Origin: Apostichopus japonicus
Taxonomy: Eukaryota; Echinodermata; Holothuroidea; Aspidochirotida; Stichopodidae
Length of the DNA: 64,000 nucleotides
NCBI RefSeq assembly: GCF_037975245.1
Contig: NC_092573.1
Span: 2,294,501-2,358,500, forward strand
Direction: 5' to 3'
Part shown: in pieces, positions 49,315-63,220 of the stretch
Numbering within the stretch: position 1 is the stretch's first letter
Layout: every line of letters begins with the position of its first letter
Notes under the pieces: model-generated
What the model saw: the letters and a program-made list of their open reading frames with translations, nothing else
Told to the model about the DNA's origin: nothing
The model's database searches: none
Translations under genes and position numbers: made by a program

Positions 49315-52300
49315 ATGGCGTCATCTGGCCCTTTGGAGTGCCAACCTTGGTATCTATCATTATTAGGAATTGCTGAAAGTTTCAGAACTTCCAATCCGCC
49401 AAGGATTAAACATTGTATTCACTGTCTTCAAGCCATTTTGGCACTAAATCCGCCAGTACGGATCGAAGCTACAACACACACGCAGTTAGGATGCTTATTG
49501 TTCACACACTGTAGGAACGTTGACTTAGCCTATGCACATCTCGAGAAGGCGGTAAGTTTAACCCTTTTCCACCATTTTTCTTCCAATGTTTGAAATTAAA
49601 TATTCCTTTTGGAGATCATGTTTTATATTTTTGCTATCCTGTATGTTCAAATGATTCATTGTTTTCATTTTCTCTTTTCCTTCCACAGTGGGCTTTAGCA
49701 CATTCTGTATCCTTTGCTGTTTACAAGTTTGAATGTGTGACCTAGTGACACAGTCTCTGGTGTACCAAATCTCAAGTCCATGGTTCCTATTTATAAGTTA
49801 GGTCTTAAATGATACTGTTAGTGATAGAAGTTGGAAACGATATTATCACATGAAAGAAAGTAATTCTTTGCATTTAAACATAGCAATTGTTGTGAATACA
49901 TAGACAAATGTCCTCTTAGTCAAGTTGTCCATCAGCCTTACCTTCTATTTACTAACCTAACCCATATTAATACCCTTGATAGTGGTACTAGCCTACCAGT
50001 ATTTGAATTATAAATGTAATTTATTCTCTACACTGCTACAATATAGCTGCAGTAGGTACTCTGTAACTGGTATGTAATTTCAGCAGTGTTTATTGGATCT
50101 GCAATTGGATCTGTTACACTATCAACAATTACTAAGTAATGGTTAGGAAGTTAGACCTCTAGGTAAATAAGCTTTTACTAGTGTCACCGGTTACAACATT
50201 GTCAAATGGACAGTAGGTTTTTGCTTCAGTTAGTAAATTGATGTGGAATAATGATGATTAAACATAATTTCCGCAAATCTTAAACAAACTGTTAATTGCT
50301 GTAAGTGATATCTTTCAGTGTTGAATAACCATTTCACAATGTAGTTTTGGTGTGGGAGAACAGTTGTTTCCTCCAGTGACATAATAATTATCAATGCTAA
50401 CACTTTTTCATACAGTGAAGGAAGTTAAGCTTTGTACTTAGTAAGTACTAAATAGTCAATTTATCTAAATTATCATAAAGGTGCATCTCTGTGATTATTT
50501 AAGGCTGTTCCTTCAGAGATATATAGTTCACCAGGTAACAGTCATTATTCCTGTAGAAAACTTGGGTTTTATTTAATTATTTTGCAATACAGAGCAACTA
50601 AAGAAAAAAGCACAGTGGACCATCACTGGATGAGACCTCAAGCTTAAGTAATGTTCTACACACTGCAATCTCTGAAACTGGACACAATGAAGCATTAAGT
50701 GCATTATAGAGATTCGAAAAGAATATATTTAATTCACACTTTTCTAGGCAAAGGTGACATTACAGTTGCTATTTTCTTTATTACCGACCTGTAAATTGTT
50801 ATGTTTGTAACTTTGTAAGAGTATGTATACACTTAATATGATCCTGCCTTGATACTAATGTATGTATGTAAAGTAAGCTAGAGGCCTAAGGTTTTCATTT
50901 CTGAAAGTGCTGTAGAGGAGAACCAGGATCCGTTTCTGTGAAAGGCACTTAATGGGCTTTTGATGGAGCCAGTTATCCCTTCAGCGTACTGTAAGTAAGG
51001 GTCATTTCGGTATTTCTAACCTATTGCTTTCTCATGTACAGAACTATAAAATGTAGCAAGAAGGTTGCACGTATAACTATTTTGAAGTTTGTTTTTGGTT
51101 TGAAGAAAAATATTGCATCTAAGAGTGTCTGATTGATTGATTGGACACTACTAAGGCTTTTTGGCAGGTTATGGATGCCATTGGTTACCTGACCTGACTT
51201 ATTTTCAACCTTGGCTGTAACTTAGGCTGTAATTTTTTTTAATGAAACAGATTTTGTTGAGTTATTAAATATGTATACCCATAGTAACAATGGTGCAGCA
51301 AAGCTATTAGCGATCCATGTGCACACCGAATTCTCAAGACGTGGGAAATACATCCTGCAGCTTAAGAAACCATTTTCAACATTTGTTAGCATTCGTACAA
51401 CAGATGATTTACATCTTATCTACAAATCTCCTTGACTGGAATTGTCAGATTCCTGCATTCGATGAAGTGAAGTTTGAAGCGGCCAGCATGCTTGTCAGGG
51501 TACATGAACAAAAAGTAAGTCCTCTTTTCTATGATAATGTTTGCAGTAACAATTGATACGTGCTTAGATTGTATGTTAAGAGTACTTAGCAGATTTGAGG
51601 ATCTAGTTAAATGTTTAGTGCATTGAAATATCCTTCTCATTGTTTTATTTCGCTGCTCAGCTATATGGACAGATGTATATATTGAAGTAAGAAAATGTGT
51701 ACATAATTTGCAAATCTTTGATATATAGGGACACTATAGAGTGATATTGTACAGTGTGTATGTTGTAACCACAGGACACTGTGTCCAATGTAAGTACCAT
51801 AGAACTTTCAGAATTTTTTTCATTATATAATCTGCCCACAATAGGAACAAGCCTGCATACGGCTTGACAATCTACTGTATATGTTTATGTGTTGGAAACT
51901 CATGAGTTTTTCATGACATACAAAATCTTCTGTAGAACTGTGAGGTGGTTGACAAATTGCTGTCAAAAACAAGGTGTTGTTTGCATGAAAACTGTACTGT
52001 AGCAAACATGTTGTTGTTGTGAGCATAACCAACAAATCACACATTCATAAAACTTTTATTACGGAAACAAACTTGAACAGAAAGATAATGGAAGAGATAC
52101 AAATTCTTATCTTTTAATACTCAGCCAAAAATTCTCAATAGCGTATAAATACAAGCAACTGTATGTAAATCTAAGTCCACAGCTATATATCCATTATTCC
52201 ATTCCCTCTAATTTTCTTCACATTGACAGTGATAATGTTACTTAAAAATGGTGATTTGTCATATGCAAAGTGGAAAGTCCAAGGTCCTCAATTGGACTGG

Positions 52301-55300
52301 TTTGTGGAACAGCCTTTTTTTTTCTCTCTCTATCTCTCTTTCTTTTGGTATGACACTGAAAGTGTAATTACCTATCTGTTTGTGTACAGTGTATATACTA
52401 AATGGCTATTCTTAATCTTGAACAAATCTCAAAACAGGATAGTGAGTTAAAGTGAAAGAAGTACTCTTTTGTAAGTCTCTTTGCTGACTCAACAAATTAG
52501 ATGATAACCATGTCAATTTTTCTGGAGAAGTGGAATTTTCAAAAAATTATTTCTTAGTACTTACTATTAAAGTGCAGTCTGTTACTGCTTGAAAATGCTT
52601 CTAAACAAGTAATAGTCCAATTGATAACCTGTTTGTAACATAAAAAAAAAAAATTGAAAAGTGTACCGCAGTGACAGCCTCTTACTGTACCACAGTAACG
52701 GCTTCCTTAATGTACCACAGTAACAGCCTCCTTACTGTACCACAGTAACAGCTTCCTTACTGTACCACAGTAACAGCCTCCTTACTGTACCACAGTAACA
52801 GCCTCCTTACTGTACCACAGTAACAGCCTCGTTACTGTACCACAGTAACAGCCTCGTTACTGTACCACAGTAACAGCTTCCTTACTGTACCACAGTAACA
52901 GCCTCCTTACTGTACCACAGTAACAGCTTCCTTACTGAACCACAGTAATAGCCTCGTTACTGTACCACAGTAACAGCCTCGTTACTGTACCACAGTAACA
53001 GCCTCCTTACTGTACCGCAGTAACAGCTTCCTTACTGTACCGCAGTAACAGCCTCGTTACTGTACCACAAGAAAGACATTTCACAAGGATTGAGATGTCA
53101 TGATAATGTTTGACAGTTATGTTAAGTCACTTAATTGGTTAAAGTTTAGCGGAAGTTTTGATAACCCAACTATCTTTGTGGGAAGTATTTTCTTCCTTTG
53201 AATTTATTAAATTTTGAATCGCTCTGTCCAGACTTTTTTGGTAATCTTTCATGTATTTTCTTAGCTCACTGATTCAAATAAAACAAAGAGAGGGAGAGGG
53301 AGGATAAAAAGCCCCTCCAAATCAGTCAACAAGTTAAATATTATTCCATTCCTATTCCATTTTGTCCACAGGGTCAACTGCAACAGGCAAAAGAACTTCT
53401 CTTGACAGCCATTAGCAAATCAAAGCAGAGTGCTTACTGGCATTGTCGTATGTTATTCCAGCTGGCAGTAAGTACTTTTGACATTTTACTTAACTTGTGC
53501 AAAGTTTGGTGTACGATACCACATAAAATGAGTTGAATCTTACTGACATTAGTACAGCACTCGATCTCTTAATGGACGAAATGACGTATGCTGAATGGAC
53601 GTAGCCTTTGCATGGACTACCCGTGTTTCTGTTGTTCAGTTATCTGGTCCAAAATTTACTACTTGGTGCAAACACTGTATAAAGGTGACCTACTTTAGTC
53701 GCACTTATCTAAACTATTCTGATACTTTTGTGAACATTATATAATTAAGAAAATTGAGGATTTTATGGCAGCTTCACAGTTGAGAAGCATGATGTGACAT
53801 TTTCATCGGGTGGTATGTGACCTCTGAGTCTCTACCAAATGAGCAAAAAACTGTGTGAAATCCAAGTGATGTCTTGTGGCCTCAAGTGTGCATGCCCTTG
53901 ATGTGATTGGCATTGGACAGGAATCTACATTGCTGGGGTATTTTGAGCTATGACTGCAATCAAAACTAAGAACTTGACTTTCACCACTGTGCACTTCCTC
54001 TTGAAATAGGAAGTTAATGTTTTTTTAATCAACTTAACAAAACTCTTGCCATTTTTCCACAGCAAATTCATGCCCAAGAGAGGGATTTTGTAGCAGCATG
54101 CGAGAGATTAGGAGAAGGGGCAGGTTACGCAGCCCAAGCCGGGGCACACTACACAAGAGCATTGTTCATGCTGAGTAAAGGAATGGTAAGTGGTCAGCAT
54201 GAGCTTATGACATCCAATTTATTATATTTCTTTACATCAAAAACTTTTACAACCCTAGTGGACTTACCACCAAACAGACACAAGTCATTAAGTTTCACAC
54301 AAGTTTCCAAAGATTCCAACAAGTTTGTAAAGTTCACCTCCTGTGTATAGATGATTCAGTGACTCGAGTCAGGAAAATCACTGGTAGGGACTCTACTTGA
54401 CCTTTAAATGACCTCAAAATGACCAGACTCATAATAACTCTTCCAACAAATGTAATTCTTTTCCATTCACAATAACTATACACTGTTTAATAGAAATGCC
54501 AAGTATTGTCAGCCAAAGAGGTTCTATCTACTGGTAATTAATCAGATCTCTCGATTACAGTATTAACTACTTTAATATAGTCATTTATATCCAAATAAGG
54601 CTAGCCAGAGGTGTATTTACTTCACTCCTCTATTACCTGTGTCCATACATCATATATGCACACTATTCTACCTTAACCCACCCAAATTGGTTACAATTTT
54701 AGCACTGCGCCCCCATTGACCCACTTCCGGGTCAACAGCCCATTCCTCTTTCTTCCAATTCTACCATTCTGAAAACCTGCACCTGTAAATTGAGTAGGTT
54801 AAGGAAGATTGAAGCACACATGTTTCGTAGTGGCAGGAAAGTATCGCCGTTTGTAAAGCACCGAAAACCCAGGCAAAGTACTGGAGCCCCTGCCATGACA
54901 AGTGTTCTAGGTGTAATGCTAAGGTAGGAAAGAGTCAATTTTATTACAATCACACAAAACAGACCGACTCTCTTTAGATTACAATGATGTTGTTATTACT
55001 ATAGCAGCAGATAAAAAAATATTAATTTTGTTCAGATCTAAAAATTTATCGTCATCTTTTCTTTCCTTTCTCATCATGAAGCTGTTACTGGTGGACAAGA
55101 AATGGACAGAGGCTCACCCTGTCCTGTCAGAGTGCAGTCAGTTGGTAGAAGCTTACAATGAGAGCTGTAGCAACAAGGAATCCCTCAAAGTGTTCTTCTT
55201 GGTTTTACAAGTCTGCCATTACCTCACGGCTGGTCAGGTAAGCTCCCTTCTACTCATATATTGGACACCCTTATCAATCAGAGACCAGTTCCCTCTTTCA

Positions 55301-58300
55301 AAGAATCAGTTGGCATTGGGTTGCAACTTCTCCAATCTATATATTCTGTCCAGAATATATAATATTTGCATGAGAATTGAATACTTTATCCATCAACGCT
55401 AATATCTATTTCTTGATACAACCATTTGGCTTCTATAATTGAAAAGTTAGAAACGATGTTGTCCAAAACACAAACGATTCCCACAAATTTATGTAAAAAT
55501 GAGAGCAATTCAAGGTTATGCTTAATTTCATATTTTCCTGATGGAAATTGGTATTCTGGCCCCTCCTTGACTGTCCTTTAGCTGTCAAGTACGATGCCAC
55601 AAGACGTTGGCAAATTATTACAATCAATGCCAAGTGTAGTTTCAAGACATAAGAAAGATGATGGCTGATGGTGCCCAGCGGCAAAATACAATTCTCATTA
55701 TACAGCACAATAACTCTCTGTTCGGTGGATTCTAAGCCACGTTATATTTTTGGTGCCATTTAGTACAGTGTAATGTTGTAATGGTGAGTAGACTATATAT
55801 AGCTTCCAGGCCATGATACTGAATACAGAATGCATATGAAGTGTTGAGGGCAGTATAATACTGTAACGGTTACACCAGTATTTGGCTGTTTCAAGCTATG
55901 GTATTGATGACAGAATCAACCTGTAACATTGAGTACAGTGTGACAGATACTGTAGTATTGATTATAGCATACTGCTATAGTGATGAGTACACAGTGAGGC
56001 TGTAATATCAGTTCCCCATCCAGGATGTAATACAGACTACCAGAGCTTCAGCCAGAAATAGAAAGTAGTGAGTTCAATTCACAAATTTGTTATTGAATTC
56101 TGGTCCTATGGGGGTACGGTTGCACTCCTCATGTCCTTCAGCAAAATTCACTTTTGAAAGTATTTATGTGCGAACAAATCAGATGAAGGAGGGGAATCAG
56201 CCTCCATTTCTCAAGAAAGTCTTTATGAATTCCACATCAGTTAGTTCCCACTTTAACTCAAGACACCTTACTGCATTTTGCTGTAAAAGGTCCGTATCTT
56301 CAAGAACATACTGAATTCCTTCGTGTGTCCACCGAAACCAAAGAGAAGACTTTCTTTTAGTCTTAAATAAATGTTATCTTGAGTCTCTTCTTCTTCTACA
56401 TTTGGTTTGCAGGTAAAGAGTGTCAAGTCAGTGTTGAAGCAGTTACAGCAGTCCATACAAACATTGACAATGTTACAACCAGAAGAAGGTAAGCACTCTT
56501 CAGGGCTGTTCTTTCGTTGCTTTTGCATTCTTAAGCTGAGCAGAACATTGTACAGTGACATAAATGAAACTAACTGGTCTATCAAGCTTTAGATGTAGAT
56601 TCCCATGTTGAAGATGGATTGTACGTTAATGTCCTATTATTGTTGGGCTGCGATTTATGTCACACTGCCCCAACACAAGGCAGTGATCAGTATCCCATCA
56701 CTGTTTGAAATTGTGGTCAGGGGCTTCAAGCAGCAGTTTAACCCTTAGCCCCAAGATAACCCCCAGCCCCAAGATAACTCATACTGCTGAGATAACCCCC
56801 ATAGTGAAATATTGCTCAAAATTAGTATGTTTCAGATATTCTGTGCTCCCTGTCACTGTGGCTACCAGAATGTGAAAAGTTCCACACAACATGCAGCTTC
56901 TATGATCAAAAACACTAAAAAAAATATTGTTGCACCTAAGTCAATTAAGGACAAATGAATCCCTTTTAACAATGATACCTAGGTCAATTTTGTAACGAGT
57001 TACTGTATTTTCTTTTATTTTTAGAAAGTCAACTGTTTTTTTTTAAATTTCTTTCAATAGAATCAGTATGTAGTAATGCAGCAGACAGGTTTCAATGGAT
57101 CCCCAAGGAACATATGTGTGTACTAGTATATCTGGTAAGTTGCATTATCAGTAGTAAAAAAGTATGACATGGAATTTTACAGATGTTTGTCGAGTTTTGA
57201 TATATGAAAACAGATCCGGAATGATCAAGTTAAATATTAAACTATCTTGTGTAGTTTTGATGTGGTAATAATGGACTGCATGGTTTATTACAGTACCGTA
57301 AAGTGCTTCTGTATTTACTCTATTCCACGTTTCTTCGTCATGTTTTGCTTAAAACTGTGCTTGAACGTGCTTTCAAAACAATTTGATACTACGTGTGAAG
57401 TATTACACAAATATGCAGTGATTTGATATCAAAATTCAGACTTGAGTATTTTTTATGCTGTTTTTGTGCACTTCTTTGGTAAACGTCTGATCTTGTAATT
57501 CTGTTCTCTGTTTTGTAGGTAACAGTAATGCACTCTATGCAAGCAGGCTACATGGACAAAGCACAGAAATACACAGACAAAGCCCTGGCCCAGATAGAGA
57601 AGTTGAAGATACTGGATGGGCACCCTATACTCTATACATTTCAACTTATGCTGCTGGAACATATCATCATGTGCAGGCTTGTGGTGGGAGAGAAGTCAAT
57701 GGCAGTACAAGAAGTGAGTCATAAAAGGGAGTCACTGGATTTTTTTTTTTTACCCACACTTTTTTCTTTTCTCAGAACTTGCTTATTAGCTCAAGATTAT
57801 TGAATTACAAAGCAAACAATGACAAACATGTATATATATGTTACAACAACATCTTGAACATTTTCAGCATTTCTTAGATGGTATTTCAAGAGAGAACTTT
57901 ACCACATGTAAAAACAATTTTTAGGTCACCATGGCAGCAGAGTAATTTAAGATCTACTTGGCAGCAATAAATGTATCCCAGGGCAGCCAATATCTTTGTT
58001 TGATATTTAAATGGTATTTTCACGGGGGAAAAAGCTCATAATATTTCCAAGGCATGAATGAGAGAATGTTTACCATGATATCATATAAGACAAGAAAAAC
58101 ATCCCTAGATCATGGAAAGATTGTACCTATTATGAGTTTACTACTAGGTTACAACAAATCAGTTAAGTGAGTGAGACAATGGTCGGATCAAGGATTTTAA
58201 AACAAAGGGGGGTGGCTCTGGGGTTATTCAGGTGGACTCACGCCTCAGGGAAAGGGGTTTGTTCTGTAGGTCCCGTCCCAGACAAAAGTTACAAGTTAAG

Positions 58301-61300
58301 ACATCAAATGGTCCTTTTTGAAGCAGATTAAGACTGTCAATTAGGTCTACAGTTGTAATAACTATTTATGAAGTTAAGTGTTTAAGATTGAAATGAGGGT
58401 GTACACCCCTCCCCCCTGGATCTGTGCCTGGTCACTTATCATAATATATTACATTATGTGATATACATATATACTTAGTATGTAGGTATATATACATTTA
58501 TATTTATATGTACATATATTCGTATTATGCATTAATATATAATATATACTTATTGTAATATATTCTATTCAATTAAACTTTCTTTCAACCAACAATGTTC
58601 AAAGAATTTACATTGATGTGATATTACAATAGACTTAAAACAAGGAAGCTACTAAAAGCTTATGGGATGTGAATTACCTTTACAAAGAAAAAGAAAACAT
58701 GCTCATGACTGGAAAAAAAAAACAATTTGTTTAAACATTATAAAGGATAAAACAATAAACAGAAAGAAAAGGAGAAACGCATGGCTAGATAAAAATGTCA
58801 AAATATGAAAGCATGTGGGAGAACATTCCAGGAGGACGGTCAAATGTTTCTTCTAGTGTGCCTAAAAATGTATCTATGTCAGATGATGGAGGGCGATAAA
58901 TTACTCCTACAATTACCTTGCGATTGTGTTTGGTTATATCAACGAAGAGCGATTCGAAAACATTTACACGAAAAATTAAAAGTTCATCATTAATTAGATA
59001 GTGGGGGTAAATGTTCATATAAAGACCAACAATGCCACCTTTTCCTTGCGTATGAGCTGTGTGAACGAAATTGTAATTATCAAATAGGAAAAGATCAGTA
59101 GCAGAGTGTAAGTTTAGGAAACAGCAATACAATCAAATTTCAAGTTTAGAATGCGAAGTAATAATGAGAGATTGTCGCGGTGTTTGTTGAGGCTTTCTAC
59201 AGTTACAATGTAAAAGGCTAAACGATTTACGAATTCCGACACAATTTTGAAACGTGTTGTAAAAGTCATTTGTATTTGTGAGATTGCAGGTTCTCTAGAT
59301 ATTAAGTTGAATGTTGTTTACTTTCAAATTATTCTGTGTCAGCTTAAATAAGTTGAACAAAAGAAATAAAAGATATAAATGTACAGTGAGACAAACGGAT
59401 ATAACTAAGAAAAAATATATGATATTATATAATAATATTTTGAGATGCAGGATTTTCTCTCATTAGTAGTGCAGCAGATTAAATAAAGAAAAGTAAATTG
59501 AGATTAAGAAGATTTTCTATGGCCAATTGGGCAGTACTTTTCCAATCTCTGTTTCTTATCTTTGAATGGTCTGAAACATCTCTACATTAGCTTTTACAAC
59601 TTTTCATCCTGGGCCATTATTACCACACAGTTGCACTGTACAGACCCATCTGTTAAGGTGCTTACGATCTGTTCTATGAAAGGCATATCTTGTTTACACA
59701 TATTTGTTTTACGTTGCTATGTCAGTGAGGCTTTCACCCCTTTCCTTCCTGATCCCCTCGTTCCCTCCCTCCCTCTACAGCTTCCCCCCCCCACCTCTCA
59801 ATCCCTACTTACCCATCCTCCCTTCTCATCCCCTCCCACTTTGTCAAAACTTTGTTCAGATGTCCATTTCGGTGGAACTGACAACATTTTGGTACTTTGT
59901 CTAATTCTCCTGTTTCTTCTGCTTTTGTTTTGATAGATCGCACAGGCTTGCCAGGTGTGTTCACAGAATCCCAGGTTATTTAAACTCCATAGAGCGCAGC
60001 TTCATACGTTACTGGGCCTTTACTCTATGTCAATGAACTGTATGGAGAGTGCAGAGACGCAGTTCAATACAGCCCTTGTGGTAAGCACCTGCAAACTTAA
60101 GACTAAGATGATGATTTCTGCAGGCGAAAGAAAGCTCAACGGCTTTATTAGGCCATTAATTTATTGGCCAGGTCTCAAAGGATTAAAGGATTAAGGAAAT
60201 GTTGACACTCTGAAATTGTGTTTGGCTTATGGAAGATGTTAGATGAGGTACATATAATAATATCATGCCCTTACCTTTGTCCTGAAAGCTATTGTCGTAC
60301 CATCTTCCCATGTATGTAAGAGTGCAGTAATTGTGATGAGACAGGTAAATCAATAATAAATGAATAGTTGTAAGTATCGGGACCAGTAAAAAAAATGTAT
60401 CAGGACCAGTTCACCCACTTGGGACAATTTCCTCTTAACTGTAATTTTCAAGTCCTGCTTTGAAGCACTAGTACTGACAATATGAATATCATCTTTCTAT
60501 CTGATAAAGGTTAGGAACTGTTCATACTGTCTGTATGAGTGCTTTGAAGCATTTTACAGGACAGTATAGAGTGATATAAGCATTGGCAACTTGTCACAAC
60601 TTCCTGCCCAGATAATTTTGGAATATGTAATGCAAGTTGTTGAGATAATTAAAGTGGAGAAACAGGTTCACTTATTGAAATTGTACTGGTTTTTGAAACA
60701 TTAACATATAGAAGAAGCCTTAAAAGCACTTACGATCGAAGTATTTTCATCCTCAAAGACCTGTTAAAGAAAGCATCATGGTTTGGTTGTAGTAATTCTC
60801 TGCACTTTTGGTCTTCATGTTAGGCAGTCTCTTTGCCTCCATTTTGTTATATGCTTACAAGAAGATTTAAGTCTATGGAAAAAAAATTATAAGGGAAAAA
60901 AGAATTTGCTGGATTTACTGACCATATGTTGAGATTGTTTTGTTTGTTTGATATCTACAGTATACCCAACAAGAAGAACTGTATCAGTTCATAGCACTAA
61001 ACCTCGCTATCGTCTACCTCAGGTCGGGAAACAGAAGTCAAGAGGTAAGCGACTCTCACCTTCAAAAGACAAAAGGCAGGACTTCATAACCAAGTGTAAA
61101 CTGGCATTTGAGATTGATGGAGTCATACAATAAAACAGTATGCAAGAACAGCTTCGTTTTTAAGTCATATCTACAAGAAAAACTTTTTTTCAGTTTGGAG
61201 ACTGTGTGATGTGAGTCGTCACTGGACACATTCTCAATCATTTTTGGGGGACAATTTCAAATGTTTTGTAGTCCCTACTTAAAATTATGCCTCCATAACT

Positions 61301-63220
61301 TCATATTAAAGTTATGCTACTGACAGCCACATAAATCTGTACTTTGCTGACATGACCCATACCACAATGATCTGTTATTTATATTTACCTGTCTGATATG
61401 TTGATGTTGTGCATGGAATCTCATTTCCGTTAATTGTGTCATCATCGTTAATTGATTTATTTATTGTTTTTTCCTTTATCAGCTTCTGACCCTGTTAGAA
61501 AAAATCAATCCAGAGACAACTACCATAACATCTCATAGTCTCAAAGCTGCAGGGTTCTTTGTGCTGGGTCTCAGAACATTCTTCCAAGCCAAGTACAATG
61601 AAGCAAAGTAAGAATCTACTTTTAGAGGTTTTTCTGCTTTTCTAAGCTCTTTTTCCTCAAAAAAAGGGAGCACCTTTGAAACCAGTGGCACAGTTAAAAC
61701 AATTCTTACTTTGTTTTGAAAATTTTGAGTGAATGTGTTAAAGCAGAAAGATGTGTAGTAGGCTAGGTTGAGTGTTGTAAACACAGGTTAGATATTGTTG
61801 TTGTGATTGAAAATTAGCGTGATAAGATTCGGTGCAGAATTTGTGATTCCAGTAGGCTAGTCACGACCCATCAATTCTGCGGCAACAACAAAAACACCTA
61901 ATATATGCTCCCTTGGTAGTTGATGATCTATCTGCACATTGGCTGAAAGTCAGGATATATCAGCACACACACACACATTTATCAAAACTTGGGAATCAAA
62001 TCACCTCATGTCAGGATAGAAGTCTTCTGTTAGATTCCATTGGAAACAATGTTTATTGAGCCATTTCTTGATACCCTGCCTGCTACTCTCAAGAAAAGCT
62101 TGGCGATCCAGTTTTGAATGACCACCCATAGTTTTGAAATTCGGGATTTATAGAATTTGCACTGAAATGTTTTTACGAACTACTTATGTGACACTGATGT
62201 GCAGTGGAATTGGGTTATTTCCTCCTTTAGCAATTAATTTAAACCAGCTACTTTAACAAAGAATACATCTTTGTTCATTTTTGGGGGGGGGGGATCTTTT
62301 TCTTGAATTCAACATAAAGATTTATCAGCCCGATATCTCAAAGTTGTGTGTTAACGATATTTCCCTCATTTCTTCTTGCCCTTGAAAGGCGGTACCTGAG
62401 AGAAACCCTAAAGATGTCCAATGACGAGGATCTTAACAGATTGACAGCTTGTTCCTTGGTTTTATTAGGTCACATATTTTTGTCATTAGGGAACAGCGGG
62501 GTAAGTCTCAAACTTGAAACTGGCCTCTTTTAAGTTGGTCTGAAGTCTTCAATTTCCATTTCTTTTTGTAATGATGGTATCAGTTTATTTTGTTTCTGAT
62601 GAAGTTTGTTTTTCTTTCAGGAATGAGTTAACCCCCCCTCCCCTCCTCTCTGCCATTTTGAACTCTGAAATACCCATTTATTTGTTTGACTAAGACGCCA
62701 CTCTTTGCATAATTGACTTTGGCTCTTTGATGTATGTTGGTAGCTACACTTTGAATCCCCAGCTATTAAAATTAATATTGAAAAACAATAACTGTTAACT
62801 AGAAAATATGAATTTTGTGAAAGGAACAACTCTGCATTGGTGAAATGATATCATACGATCATTCCAATCACACTTCCACATTCTTTCGTTATAATCTTTG
62901 TGAAAGTGACTCGTTCTGTACTTTCAAGCCAACTACCACAGTTCCCTGATCTTGGTAAAAACTTATTATTCTGACCCATCCTATAACCAGGATGTGGAAC
63001 CTTCTTAGAAAAGGCCACTTAATTATATCCTTTTAACTACAACAACAGGAAATAATATACATTGGTTCCTGTCTTTTATTGGCAGTTGTTGTTAATGTGT
63101 TATTCTTCCTTGTATCATCTATTCTGCAGGAAAGTATGAACATGGTTATGCCAGCAATGCAGCTAGCCAAAAAAATCCCAGACATGCATGTACAGCTCTG
63201 GGGATCAGCACTTCTTAGGG
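49315..63220 (+). CDS. MAU2: MAU2/SCC4 cohesin loader subunit, 14 exons visible, 3' end off window
   Basis: Exons: 49315-49551, 49689-49706, 51449-51514, 53372-53467, 54063-54185, 55082-55237, 56413-56488, 57061-57134, 57519-57713, 59937-60080, 60961-61044, 61483-61607, 62389-62500, 63130-63220. All are GT-AG and in phase, encoding 532 residues. MAU2 (SCC4) pairs with NIPBL (SCC2) to load cohesin onto chromatin; it is an all-helical TPR-type superhelix that wraps the NIPBL N-terminus. Signatures shared with vertebrate MAU2: VKFEAAS (exon 3), [11 protein letters not shown] (exon 5), [12 protein letters not shown] (exon 6), [13 protein letters not shown] (exon 8), [20 protein letters not shown] (exon 9), [10 protein letters not shown] (exon 10), [16 protein letters not shown] (exon 13) and [10 protein letters not shown] (exon 14). 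Exon 2 is an 18-nt microexon. The human protein is about 610 residues, so about 70-80 residues lie beyond the window. Confidence 0.96.
52655..53075. repeat. 25-bp minisatellite in MAU2 intron 3
   Basis: About 16-17 units of TGTACCACAGTAACAGCCTCCTTAC with small variants (CTTCC/CTCG, CACAG/CGCAG). The units contain the partial dyad TACTGTACCACAGTA. There are no spacers, so it is not CRISPR-like. It is probably variable in copy number. Confidence 0.95.
58440..58570. repeat. AT-rich TATA/CATA microsatellite
   Basis: Imperfect ATATACATATATAC-type sequence in MAU2 intron 9. Confidence 0.7.
58785..59215 (-). mobile_element. Non-LTR retrotransposon endonuclease fragment
   Basis: In MAU2 intron 9, antisense to the gene. 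The translation includes [20 protein letters not shown], then [20 protein letters not shown], then [20 protein letters not shown] and [19 protein letters not shown]. This is the N-terminal and middle part of an APE-type endonuclease as found in CR1/Jockey/L2-like LINEs. A stop interrupts it after FDCIAVS, and the reverse transcriptase is absent. It is dead and 3'-truncated. Confidence 0.85.
60412..60606. mobile_element. Decayed palindromic MITE (copy C)
   Basis: In MAU2 intron 10. The left end CACCCACTTGGGACAATTTC is intact, and the interior blocks (AAGTCCTGCTTTGAAGCACT, TATCTGATAAAGGTTAGGAA, GACAGTATAG) match copies A and B. The right end is eroded (TTGTCACAACTTCC) and no target duplication remains, so this copy is older. 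Confidence 0.7.

Noticed and set aside
52655-53075. Regular direct repeats resembling a CRISPR array
   Set aside because: Units are contiguous without unique spacers and lie in an animal intron.
58186-58431. Pair of G-rich ends (CAATGGTCGGATCAAGG and CTGGATCTGTGCCTG) in MAU2 intron 9
   Set aside because: They look like decayed hAT-like ends, but the flanks show no target duplication.
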